The position numbers and the translations under genes are program-made. Below are positions 24,884 to 31,957 of a stretch of 43,489 nt of DNA, in pieces. The stretch lies in assembly GCA_022868165.1 (NCBI GenBank), contig JALHYA010000018.1:1-43489 (forward strand). Direction: 5' to 3'. The notes below the pieces were generated by a model, which worked only from the letters and a program-made list of their open reading frames with translations, was not told the DNA's origin and searched no databases. The stretch is from Patescibacteria group bacterium (GTDB lineage Bacteria; Patescibacteriota; Microgenomatia; UBA8517). Position 1 is the stretch's first letter. Each line of letters begins with the position of its first letter.

Positions 24884-25441
24884 ATGCCTGCCAAAATCTA
24901 CAAAGCCTTCACAATGATTGAGCTCCTTATAGTTATCGCAGTTCTTGGTATTTTGGCTGTTGCAGTCCTTTCGGCAATAAACCCGATTGAGCAGATAAAC
25001 AGAAGCCGGGATACCGGAAACAGGAGCGATTCAGAACAGCTTATTTCGGCAATCGACAGGTACTATGCGAATAACGGCTTTTATCCTTGGACAACGGGGG
25101 CAAGCGATACGGCAACCGCTCTGGCCTGGACAAAAGTTAATACAGCCTGGAAGGATAGCGGAGGCTCAACCGGAGTTTTGGGCAAGCTATCCCAATCAGG
25201 AACGGAAGAGCTAAAAGCATCTTTCATCGATAGAATCTCCGGCACAACGTACAACTTCCTTTATGCGCAAAACAATGGTTTGCAGGGAAGCTCAACATAT
25301 GTCTGCTTCCTTCCTAAGTCCGCTTCTTTCAAAACCGATGCCAGTACTCGCTGCGCGGGAACATTACCGACGGATTACCCGCCAACCCCTTGTGCAGGAG
25401 CAGGAGGAACACCGCCGGTCGTCTACACCTGTCTTCCGTAA
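24884..25441 (+). CDS. Type IV pilin (possible major pilin PilA-like)
   Basis: A 185-residue prepilin. The leader MPAKIYKA is followed by FTMIELLIVIAVLGILAVAV, the hydrophobic alpha1 helix with the required Glu at +5. The residue before the cleavage point is Ala instead of the near-invariant Gly, which may slow or alter processing. The globular part is Ser/Thr/Gly-rich, with three cysteines (YVCFLPK, TRCAG, TPCAG) plus a terminal YTCLP that could form a disulfide loop. As the first gene after the operon promoter, beside pilD, it is a good candidate for an abundant pilin, though that is inference. Confidence 0.85.
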   Translation: MPAKIYKAFTMIELLIVIAVLGILAVAVLSAINPIEQINRSRDTGNRSDSEQLISAIDRYYANNGFYPWTTGASDTATALAWTKVNTAWKDSGGSTGVLGKLSQSGTEELKASFIDRISGTTYNFLYAQNNGLQGSSTYVCFLPKSASFKTDASTRCAGTLPTDYPPTPCAGAGGTPPVVYTCLP

Positions 25442-25448
25442 AATTTAG

Positions 25449-26252
25449 ATGCTACTTTTGTATGGCTTAACCCTTCTTCTGGGACTTGTACTAGGCTCTT
25501 TTGTAAATGTTCTTATTTGGCGTCTGCCCAGGAAAATGAGTCTGGGCGGCCGGTCGATTTGCCCGGAATGCAGAGCCAAAATCTTTTGGTATGACAATAT
25601 TCCCCTGATTTCCTACTTTCTACTCGGTAGAAAGTGCCGCAGCTGCATGAAGAAGATTTCCTGGCGCTATCCTGCGGTTGAAGCGGGTGTAGCTCTTGCC
25701 TTTTTAATTCTTGTTGCGGCCTCCACAAAATGTTTCACCTCAACGTTTATAGATTCCAGCCCAATATGCGAATGGTTCGGTTCCCTGTGGGTATTTTCGT
25801 ACCCATATTATCTGGTAATAACGGTATTTTTCGTAACGGTTTTTGTAATCGATTTGAAGGACCGGATAATTTTGGATCAGGTGTCTTTTTTGGGTTTTGC
25901 AATCGTTGTAGCTTTTCTGCTTTTATTCAGGCCGGACTTTTATGAAGTTATACTAAGCGGTTTTGCTTCGGCCTCTTTCCTTCTTCTTATTAATTTATTT
26001 ACAAAAGGAAGAGGAATGGGTCTTGGAGATGTTAAGTTCGCTCTTTTTGCCGGTACGCTTTTGGGCTGGCCGGAGGCCTTGGTTTGGATGTTTCTGTCTT
26101 TCTTGACGGGTGCAATAGTCGGACTCATACTGGTAATAAGAGGAAAAGTCGGATTAAAAAGCCAAATTGCATTTGGCCCCTTTTTGGTGGCCTGTGTATA
26201 TATTGTATTTATAATCGGTCATTATCTGGCCAAACTTTTGTATAAGTTTTAG
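25449..26252 (+). CDS. pilD: Prepilin peptidase / N-methyltransferase PilD
   Basis: A 267-residue polytopic aspartic peptidase that removes prepilin leaders and methylates the new N terminus. The N-terminal cytoplasmic domain has LGSFVNVLIWRLPRKMSLGG and two zinc-type CxxC pairs (CPEC and CRSC). The catalytic aspartates are in VFVIDLKDRIILDQ and in the GxGD motif GMGLGDVKFALF. About eight hydrophobic segments follow the family plan, and both the methyltransferase-type N-domain and peptidase domain are intact. It is embedded among its substrates, 7 nt after the first pilin gene. Confidence 0.95.
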   Translation: MLLLYGLTLLLGLVLGSFVNVLIWRLPRKMSLGGRSICPECRAKIFWYDNIPLISYFLLGRKCRSCMKKISWRYPAVEAGVALAFLILVAASTKCFTSTFIDSSPICEWFGSLWVFSYPYYLVITVFFVTVFVIDLKDRIILDQVSFLGFAIVVAFLLLFRPDFYEVILSGFASASFLLLINLFTKGRGMGLGDVKFALFAGTLLGWPEALVWMFLSFLTGAIVGLILVIRGKVGLKSQIAFGPFLVACVYIVFIIGHYLAKLLYKF

Positions 26253-26255
26253 TAA

Positions 26256-26855
26256 ATGTTAAAAGCTAAAAGTAGGGGCTTCACATTGGTTGAAATTCTA
26301 GTTGTTGTGGCAATCGTCGCACTTCTTCTCATTTTGGGATTTTGGGCTTTTTCAAAACAACTTGCAAAAGGCCGCGACGCCAGAAGAAAAGCCGACATCA
26401 ATAGAATTCAGGTTGCAGTTGAGGAATACGAAAAGGACCACAACTGTTATCCCCTGCCCAACCTTGTTGTTTGTGTTCCGGGAACCGGTCTTCAGCCGTA
26501 TCTTAAACAAATACCTTGCGATCCCAGAACAGGAGCATCCTATTTATATGATTATGACACAACTACCGCCTGTGCCAGATGGTATAGAGTTTTTGCAAAA
26601 CTTGAAAACACATCCGACCCGGATTATACCGCCGGAATTGGGAGAGACGGCACTTATTCTTATGTGCAATCGAGCCCCAATGCACCGGCAGGAAATCTTT
26701 TTGTTTCCTACTATTACGGATGTAAGGCAGGCCTTTGCGTTCCCATTTTTTTCGACGCGAGAAGGCCCGGAGCGGAGTGTGACCCTCACTATAGCAGTCC
26801 AACCTGCTCCGGAGCGTGCAGCAACCCTAGATTTGAGTGTAAACCTTGGAGATGA
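26256..26855 (+). CDS. Type IV pilin-like protein (GspG-like)
   Basis: A 199-residue prepilin with canonical leader MLKAKSRG then FTLVEILVVVAIVALLLIL. The region after the helix, KGRDARRKADINRIQVAVEEYEKDHNCYPLP, matches the GspG-type conserved segment. The C terminus is rich in cysteines (CDPHYSSPTCSGACSNPRFEC), suggesting a disulfide-stapled surface loop that could serve adhesion or calcium binding; this is inference. It begins 3 nt after pilD and ends with an ATGA overlap to the next gene. Confidence 0.85.
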   Translation: MLKAKSRGFTLVEILVVVAIVALLLILGFWAFSKQLAKGRDARRKADINRIQVAVEEYEKDHNCYPLPNLVVCVPGTGLQPYLKQIPCDPRTGASYLYDYDTTTACARWYRVFAKLENTSDPDYTAGIGRDGTYSYVQSSPNAPAGNLFVSYYYGCKAGLCVPIFFDARRPGAECDPHYSSPTCSGACSNPRFECKPWR

Positions 26856-27445
26856 AATTATTCACAAAAAAAGAGTGGATAGCGGTAGTAATTATTTTAG
26901 CCGCTATTTCCTTAGCTTCATTTTTTAATTTCAGAACTTCCTTGATGAGGGCGCGCGATGCGCAAAGGGTTGCCGATTTGGGAACTTTGGTTGATGCTCT
27001 TAATACTTACGCCGGCGACTTTGGTTTTTACCCGCAGGCATCTTCCGACGGCGAGATTGTGGCCTGCAAAAAAGAGGGAGCAAAGGTTTTCAAGGGAATG
27101 AAAATAAAGGATTTTTTGGCGGCTCTTGCCCCCTGCGAATGGGGAAAAGATTCGCTTAGCGATATTACCGACGCCACATTTCCCGCCTACCTTAAAAATT
27201 TGCCCAAAGATCCGAAAAGCGCTGCCGGTTATTCTTTTCGCTACCTTTCAAACGGCAGCAGATTTCAACTCTACACTGCCTTGGAAACAAGCGACTCGGA
27301 CGAATTTAGGCCCGATATTGTAAAAAGAACCTTGGCATGCGGAAACAAAATTTGCAGCGCGGGGCGCGCGTTCGGGGCAACGCCTCTTGATAGGTCTATC
27401 GACCAGTATGAGCAGGAGCTTCTTCAGAAGCAAAAGAGTATGTAG
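26852..27445 (+). CDS. Pseudopilin-like protein with non-canonical cleavage site
   Basis: A 197-residue pilin-like protein that lacks the Gly-Phe-Thr-x-x-Glu signature. It starts MKLFTKKEWIAVVIILAAIS. Phe could be +1 and Glu +5 only if Leu is at -1, a poor prepilin-peptidase site. After the helix, RARDAQRVADLGTLVDALNTYAGDFGFYP is clearly GspG-like, so the fold is retained. It may remain uncleaved as a membrane-anchored minor component. The start is set by an ATGA overlap with the previous gene and a GGAG just before it. Its stop codon lies inside the first heptanucleotide array. Confidence 0.75.
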   Translation: MKLFTKKEWIAVVIILAAISLASFFNFRTSLMRARDAQRVADLGTLVDALNTYAGDFGFYPQASSDGEIVACKKEGAKVFKGMKIKDFLAALAPCEWGKDSLSDITDATFPAYLKNLPKDPKSAAGYSFRYLSNGSRFQLYTALETSDSDEFRPDIVKRTLACGNKICSAGRAFGATPLDRSIDQYEQELLQKQKSM

Positions 27446-27535
27446 TATTTAGTATACTGTATACAGTATGGCAAAATCTAAAATGCCGAATTCAAAGTAC
27501 CTAATACGGAATACCGAATACCGAATACCGAATAC
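27437..27535. repeat. Heptanucleotide array pair A
   Basis: The left arm (27437-27471) is five 7-nt units of xGTATxx type that span the previous stop codon and contain the ATG at 27468. The right arm (27487-27535) is seven 7-nt units, three of them exactly CGAATAC, lying in the coding sequence just before the pilin Gly-Phe-Thr. The arms are approximately reverse-complementary, with a 15-nt spacer. Confidence 0.85.
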
Positions 27536-28616
27536 TGGTTTTACCCTCATCGAGCTCCTCATCGTCATGGCCATCATGGGAATTTTGGCAACGCTTCTTG
27601 TCGGTGGGTTTCAAACAGCGCAAATGAGAGGCAGAGATTCACAAAGGAAGTCGGATTTAAAAGAACTTTCCAACTCCCTCGAGCTTTTTTATAACGACTA
27701 CGGACTTTATCCGGCTGACTCCTCCGGACTAATTGTCGGCTGTCCATATCTTTCTTCGGGAAGCTCGATTCCCTGCTCTTGGGGAGCGGGTCAGTTTACC
27801 GATAATAAAACCACATATTTTAAAAAGATGCCGTCCGATCCAAGCGGGGCGCAAATTTACTTTTATCGTGTAGTGCCAGGTTCGGGAAACAAAAAGTATC
27901 AAGTCTTTGCTCACTTGGAAAATCCCAAAGATCCGGGATGCCTAAACGGCAATTGCGCCAGCCCCGGAGTGAGTTATGCTTGCGGCTCGGGTAGAATCTG
28001 CAATTTTGCCATCACGTCGGCCAACACCGGCCCGACGGAATTGTATACTGTATGTAGTATTCCGTATACCGTATCCAGAATGAAAAAATATCTTGCCCAA
28101 AATACCAAATACTCTATACCGAATACTGCATACCGAATACTGCATACCGGTTTTACTCTCATTGAGCTTCTTGTTGTTATCTCCATCATAGGAATTTTGA
28201 CTACTCTGGTTTTGGCCAACCTTAATGCCGCTCGTGAGCGCGGAAGGGATGCACAGAGAAAGTCGGACCTGCATACGATTCAGACCGCTTTGCGCCTTTA
28301 CTACAATGACACGGGAAGCTATCCGGGCAATGACGGAAATTCCCAGATTGTCGGCTGCGGGTCAAAAGATTCCAGAACCTCTTGTCCTTGGGCCGGCGTT
28401 TGGACAACTACAGAGGGGGCAATTTATGCCAATCCCCTACCCAAAGACCCCTTGGATGTTCCTACAGATACCGTGAATGATTACCGCTATGCCTCAGTTG
28501 ATGCGGATAATTATATCCTTGAGGCCTGTTTGGAAAATAAAAGCGATGCAAAAGGAATTGGGACTACCAGTCTAACTTGGTGCCCAAGCGGGTGGGAGTA
28601 CGTAGTAAAGCCATGA
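27468..28616 (+). CDS. Tandem (double) type IV pilin in one ORF
   Basis: A 382-residue ORF containing two complete prepilins head to tail. The first begins MAKSKMPNSKYLIRN, with a 24-residue leader ending in NTG, then FTLIELLIVMAIMGILATLL. The second starts at an internal Met (ATG 28080, MKKYLAQNTKYSIPN) and has its own 24-residue leader and FTLIELLVVISIIGIL. Both have the GspG-type region (RGRDSQRKSDLKELSNSLEL and RGRDAQRKSDLHTIQTALRL). The join, TELYTVCSIPYTVSRM, is encoded by the left arm of heptanucleotide array B, which here contains no stop. Either two pilins are translated independently (28080-28616 alone would be 178 aa) or a fused precursor is cut by PilD at two sites. Confidence 0.85.
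   Translation: MAKSKMPNSKYLIRNTEYRIPNTGFTLIELLIVMAIMGILATLLVGGFQTAQMRGRDSQRKSDLKELSNSLELFYNDYGLYPADSSGLIVGCPYLSSGSSIPCSWGAGQFTDNKTTYFKKMPSDPSGAQIYFYRVVPGSGNKKYQVFAHLENPKDPGCLNGNCASPGVSYACGSGRICNFAITSANTGPTELYTVCSIPYTVSRMKKYLAQNTKYSIPNTAYRILHTGFTLIELLVVISIIGILTTLVLANLNAARERGRDAQRKSDLHTIQTALRLYYNDTGSYPGNDGNSQIVGCGSKDSRTSCPWAGVWTTTEGAIYANPLPKDPLDVPTDTVNDYRYASVDADNYILEACLENKSDAKGIGTTSLTWCPSGWEYVVKP
28042..28147. repeat. Heptanucleotide array pair B
   Basis: The left arm (28042-28076) is five xGTATxx-type units ending 3 nt before the internal ATG 28080. The right arm (28099-28147) is seven units including CGAATAC and TGCATAC in alternation. The ATG-to-right-arm distance is 19 nt, the same as in array A. 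Unlike A and C, the left arm is an open frame and fuses two pilins. Confidence 0.85.
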
Positions 28617-29068
28617 AAAAGGGATTTACATTAGTCGAACTATTGGTTGTCATATCTCTAATCGGGATTCTTTCGGCACTGGCCTTGGCGTCTTTTACCG
28701 GAGCACAAAAGCAGGCTCGCGATACACAGAGAAAATCGGATATTAAACAGTATCAAAATGCTCTTGAGCAATACGCAAATAAAAATAACGGTCTTTATGT
28801 TTCAACGGGGGGAAGCGCAGTGGACCCGTCAAGCGGCACATACTGCTCAACATTGGGTTTTACAAACTGTCCTACCGACCCGAAAGCTCCAGCCCGTTTA
28901 TACTGGTTCGAAACCGACGGAACTCCGGCGGGAAGCATTACGGGAACAAAGTACGCTCTTTGGACTCAACTGGAAAATACTTCGTCATATTTTGTTGTCT
29001 GCTCTAGCGGAAAAGTCGGAACCACAACATCATTCACTGATCCGGGAGGAGGAAACTGCCCAATTTAA
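28613..29068 (+). CDS. Type IV pilin
   Basis: A 151-residue prepilin with the shortest canonical leader in the cluster, MKKG, then FTLVELLVVISLIGILSALA. GspG-like RDTQRKSDIKQYQNALEQYANKNNGLY follows. The C-terminal part has cysteines at TYCSTLG, TNCPTD and FVVCSSG, which could form disulfides. The track begins 12 codons upstream; ATG 28613 makes an ATGA overlap with the double-pilin stop and is preferred. It has no heptanucleotide array in its leader, in contrast to the genes on either side. Confidence 0.88.
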   Translation: MKKGFTLVELLVVISLIGILSALALASFTGAQKQARDTQRKSDIKQYQNALEQYANKNNGLYVSTGGSAVDPSSGTYCSTLGFTNCPTDPKAPARLYWFETDGTPAGSITGTKYALWTQLENTSSYFVVCSSGKVGTTTSFTDPGGGNCPI

Positions 29069-29070
29069 CC

Positions 29071-29168
29071 GGTAGTTTGTATACCGTATTTAGTATGAAA
29101 ATAAAAAAATATCTTGCCAGAAATACCAAATTCCGAATACTGAATACTGGATACAGAATACCGAATAC
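29071..29168. repeat. Heptanucleotide array pair C
   Basis: The left arm (29071-29098) is about four xGTATxx-type units, the last of which contains ATG 29095. The right arm (29120-29168) is again exactly seven units, several of them CGAATAC, AGAATAC or TGAATAC, directly before the pilin Gly-Phe-Thr codons. Confidence 0.85.
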
Positions 29169-29619
29169 TGGTTTTACTCTGATCGAGCTTTTGGTTTCCA
29201 TTTCGATTATCGCTATTCTCATCGGTCTTTCCCTTTTTGGGTTATCGGGAGCAAGAGAATCGTCCAGAGACGCAAAAAGAAAAGGCGATTTGGAACAAAT
29301 CCGTTCGGGTTTGGAAATTTTCAAATCAGACTGCAGCAAATACCCCTCGGGTAACGGCGTTGCGGCGACCGTTATTCCCAATTCTGCCGGTGCGCTAAAA
29401 GGCGACGATTCGTCGGCTTCATGTTCGTCCAGCAATACCTATATTTCCCAAGTGCCCGTTGACCCGGTTGACCCCACCAGAACCTATCTTTATAGCTCCG
29501 CGGGAGTTACCTATGAGTTATGCACGGCACTTGAACAAGGTTCGGAACCCGCCGTGACCTGCGGAGGCTCATCCTCCTGCGGTAGTGCTACCTGCAATTA
29601 TAAAGTGACAAATCCGTGA
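29095..29619 (+). CDS. Type IV pilin with repeat-encoded leader
   Basis: A 174-residue prepilin. Its leader MKIKKYLARNTKFRILN continues as repeat-encoded NTGYRIPNTG, then FTLIELLVSISIIAILIGLS. SSRDAKRKGDLEQIRSGLEIFKSDCSKYP is the GspG-like segment. The C-terminal region has several cysteines (SASCSSS, YELCTAL, VTCGGSSSCGSATC). The track start (TTG, 6 codons earlier) lies in the left repeat arm; ATG 29095 matches the position of the ATG in array A. The leader is far longer than the 4-10 residues of the non-repeat pilins here. Confidence 0.85.
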   Translation: MKIKKYLARNTKFRILNTGYRIPNTGFTLIELLVSISIIAILIGLSLFGLSGARESSRDAKRKGDLEQIRSGLEIFKSDCSKYPSGNGVAATVIPNSAGALKGDDSSASCSSSNTYISQVPVDPVDPTRTYLYSSAGVTYELCTALEQGSEPAVTCGGSSSCGSATCNYKVTNP

Positions 29620-30092
29620 TGAATGAAAAAGGCTACACCTTACTCGAAATTCTTGTTGCCCTGACAATAGTCGGGATAATCTTCTCAATAGGCTATGTAG
29701 GCTTTAGGAGTTTTTCGCAAAGACAGGAAATGCAAGCCGTCGCACGAAATATAAGAGGAGACTTAAGGCTTGCGCAGGGGCAAGCACTGGCCGGAAAGAA
29801 ACCCTCGGGTGCCAACTGCGACTCCCCCGCCACACTGGACGGCTTTAATTTTAGTGTTGATTCGGCGACAACTTATTCGATAAATGCCGTTTGCTCGGGA
29901 GGGCTAATCGAAACAAAAAGCGTTTCAATGCCCAGCGGTATTACAATCGCAGCCGGGGCGGTAAATCCGATTGTTTTTAAGATAATCGGAAACGGAACCA
30001 ATATAACCGGACAAGTTGTGATTAACATTACCCAAACCGGTACGACAAATACGGCTTCCATCACGGTTACGGAAGGAGGAGAAATCCAGTGA
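29616..30092 (+). CDS. Minor pseudopilin, GspH/FimT-like
   Basis: A 158-residue pseudopilin. NEKG is followed by YTLLEILVALTIVGIIFSIG, and then by SQRQEMQAVARNIRGDLRLAQGQALAG, the long helix and A-x-x-A pattern of GspH/FimT-type minor pilins. The C-terminal half is beta-rich with VVINITQTGTTNTASITVTEGG. Minor pilins of this class form the initiating tip complex together with I-, J- and K-like subunits, which fits the next genes. Start: GTG 29616 or ATG 29619, both touching the previous stop. Confidence 0.85.
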   Translation: MMNEKGYTLLEILVALTIVGIIFSIGYVGFRSFSQRQEMQAVARNIRGDLRLAQGQALAGKKPSGANCDSPATLDGFNFSVDSATTYSINAVCSGGLIETKSVSMPSGITIAAGAVNPIVFKIIGNGTNITGQVVINITQTGTTNTASITVTEGGEIQ

Positions 30093-30529
30093 GGCAAAAA
30101 GGTCAAAGCCTTTTTGAAGTTGTTGTCGCTTTGGCGGTAATAACGTTAATTATTGTTGCGATTGTGAATTTGGCAACAAATTCCATAAGAAACACGGATT
30201 TTTCCAGAGACAAAACTCTTTCCGCGCGATATTCGCAAGAAGTTTTGGAATGGTTAAGGGGACAAAGGGATACCAACTTTACGACATTCTCCGCCAATGC
30301 TTTGACAAGCACTTGGTGTTTTCAAACTCTTGCTTGGAGTTCGGTAGGAACATGTTTGCCAAGCCAGACGATTGCGGGAACAAAATTTAGAAGGGAAGGC
30401 TATTTCAATACGAGCCAGCTTGGTGGGAAAACAATAATTCAGGCCACAGTTAGAGTTTATTGGAGCGATTCCGGCGGAGACCACGAAGTAAGGAGCGCGA
30501 CCAGCCTAACCGATTGGAGACAACAGTGA
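30089..30529 (+). CDS. Minor pseudopilin, PilV/GspI-like
   Basis: A 146-residue pseudopilin, MRQKG then QSLFEVVVALAVITLIIVAI, with Glu at +5 intact. SRDKTLSARYSQEVLEWLRGQRD is the helix typical of PilV/GspI proteins. The C-terminal part ends with TVRVYWSDSGGDHEV, the W-containing strand often seen in this group. It starts with GTG in a GTGA overlap with the GspH-like gene and overlaps the next start in the same way, so the minor-pilin genes are tightly coupled. Confidence 0.82.
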   Translation: MRQKGQSLFEVVVALAVITLIIVAIVNLATNSIRNTDFSRDKTLSARYSQEVLEWLRGQRDTNFTTFSANALTSTWCFQTLAWSSVGTCLPSQTIAGTKFRREGYFNTSQLGGKTIIQATVRVYWSDSGGDHEVRSATSLTDWRQQ

Positions 30530-31011
30530 AAAAAGGTATTAGCTTGATTGAAATTTTAGTAGTTGTGACTATTTTTGCGGTTCTGGGAATTCTTGCGACC
30601 CGGGCGGTTCTTTTGACTCTAAGGGGAACAAACAGAAGCACGGCCACAGTAAAAGTAAGGGAAAATCTTAACTACGCCTTGGCCGTAATGGAAAGACAAT
30701 TAAGAAATGCCCAAAACGTATCGCCTTGTCCCAACACAGACACAACTACCCTTAATTATACGGATGCAGACGGAAACACGAGCTCTTTTTCCTGTCAGAG
30801 CATTGGCCCGAGCGGCTATGTGGCTTCCGGCTCTGCCCGTCTGACCAGCAGTGACGTAGGGATTACTTCCTGTTCTATTGTATGTGCGGCAGGAACGGGA
30901 GGAGTCCCGGATAATGTGAGTATCTCTTTGGTTGCCAAGGATACGAAAAATGTTGGTATCGAATCCGCCCAAGCCACCGCCAACACCCAAATCTACCTAA
31001 GAACATATTAA
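30526..31011 (+). CDS. Minor pseudopilin, PilW/GspJ-like
   Basis: A 161-residue pseudopilin starting at GTG 30526: (V)KKG then ISLIEILVVVTIFAVLGILA, with +5 Glu. REGLNYALAVMERQLRNAQ-like sequence (RENLNYALAVMERQLRNAQNV) is the conserved region of PilW/GspJ-type subunits. The C-terminal part has four cysteines (VSPCPN, FSCQS, TSCSIVC). The track start, 22 codons earlier, is inside the previous gene in another frame. The GTGA overlap with the PilV-like gene supports the GTG. It is followed by a 57-nt gap. Confidence 0.82.
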   Translation: MKKGISLIEILVVVTIFAVLGILATRAVLLTLRGTNRSTATVKVRENLNYALAVMERQLRNAQNVSPCPNTDTTTLNYTDADGNTSSFSCQSIGPSGYVASGSARLTSSDVGITSCSIVCAAGTGGVPDNVSISLVAKDTKNVGIESAQATANTQIYLRTY

Positions 31012-31068
31012 AACTCAGAATTTAGATAGTTGCTGAAAGTATGTGGAAATTGGTAAACTGGATCTAGT

Positions 31069-31944
31069 ATGAGACAAAAAGGGCAAGCGCTTCTTTTGGT
31101 TCTTCTTTCGATGGCTGTTGTTTTGACTATTGTTCTTTCCGTTCTTTCCCGCTCGATTACCGATATCGCGGTTACCTCCAGAGACGAAGAAGCTCTACGG
31201 GCTTTTTCGGCGGCGGAGGCAGGAGTTGAACAGGCTTTGGTGGCCGGGGGCGGCTCCGGAACGGTTGGAAATGCCACATTTGATGCAAACGTCAGCGGAT
31301 TTGCCTCCGGCTCAAAAGCCTTTGTGAATCCCGAGGGGCTTTACTCGGGAGAGAGCATGATTGCGTGGTTTGCTGCACACGACGCAAACGGAAATTTGGT
31401 ATGTAGTGCTGAGTTCCCCTGCTTCACCGGTCAAAATCTTAAGGTTTGCTGGGGCAAGGCAGGAACGCCGGCAACGGATGCAACAACCCCTGCGGTTGAA
31501 GTGAGCATATTTTACCTCTCGACTCCGGACGATTACTCCACCACAAAAATTGCCAGAGTTGCTTTGGATCCGAACTCAAACCGCACAGCTACCAACAAGT
31601 TTTCCGCTCCCGATGCCGGCACCTGCACGATAAGTGGAACCAACTTCCAATTTCAAAAAACGATAGACTTGGCCACCTTGGGAGTTCCGGCAGGCTCTTA
31701 CGGTGTTCAAAACGGCTTGCAGTTTGCAAGATTCAGATTTCTTTACAACACCGATACCACCCATCAAGCCGGAATCGACGTAAATTTGCCCGGAAATTCT
31801 CTTTTGCCTTCGCAGGGGCTCAAAATCGACTCCGCGGGAACTTCGGGCGAGTCGAACAGAAAAATCGAAGTTTTTCAATCTTACGGCGAAGTCCCCCTGT
31901 CCTTTAGCGGGTCTGTATTTTCTACAGGAGACATTGTAAAGTAA
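31069..31944 (+). CDS. PilX-like pilus assembly protein
   Basis: A 291-residue protein starting MRQKGQALLLVLLSMAVVLT, the same first six residues as the PilV-like gene except for the hydrophobic run. There is no Glu at +5. SRDEEALRAFSAAEAGVEQALVAGG is the diagnostic region of PilX N-terminal-like proteins. The rest is a long exported beta-rich domain. It probably completes the GspK/PilX position of the minor-pilin tip complex (H-I-J-K order). The ATG lies in AGTATGA, the same start-codon context as the heptanucleotide left arms, though the upstream sequence is only weakly 7-periodic. Confidence 0.8.
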   Translation: MRQKGQALLLVLLSMAVVLTIVLSVLSRSITDIAVTSRDEEALRAFSAAEAGVEQALVAGGGSGTVGNATFDANVSGFASGSKAFVNPEGLYSGESMIAWFAAHDANGNLVCSAEFPCFTGQNLKVCWGKAGTPATDATTPAVEVSIFYLSTPDDYSTTKIARVALDPNSNRTATNKFSAPDAGTCTISGTNFQFQKTIDLATLGVPAGSYGVQNGLQFARFRFLYNTDTTHQAGIDVNLPGNSLLPSQGLKIDSAGTSGESNRKIEVFQSYGEVPLSFSGSVFSTGDIVK

Positions 31945-31957
31945 TTACTAGCTGCCT

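Noticed and set aside
27437-29168. Heptamer arrays as a CRISPR array or minisatellite without function
   Set aside because: Units are 7 nt with no spacers of constant length, lie in frame within pilin leaders, and are paired with inverted arms at start codons; CRISPR is excluded.
31021-31072. A fourth heptamer array before the PilX-like gene
   Set aside because: Only the AGTATG start context and loose 7-nt phasing are visible; units do not match the GTAT/GAATAC consensus well enough.
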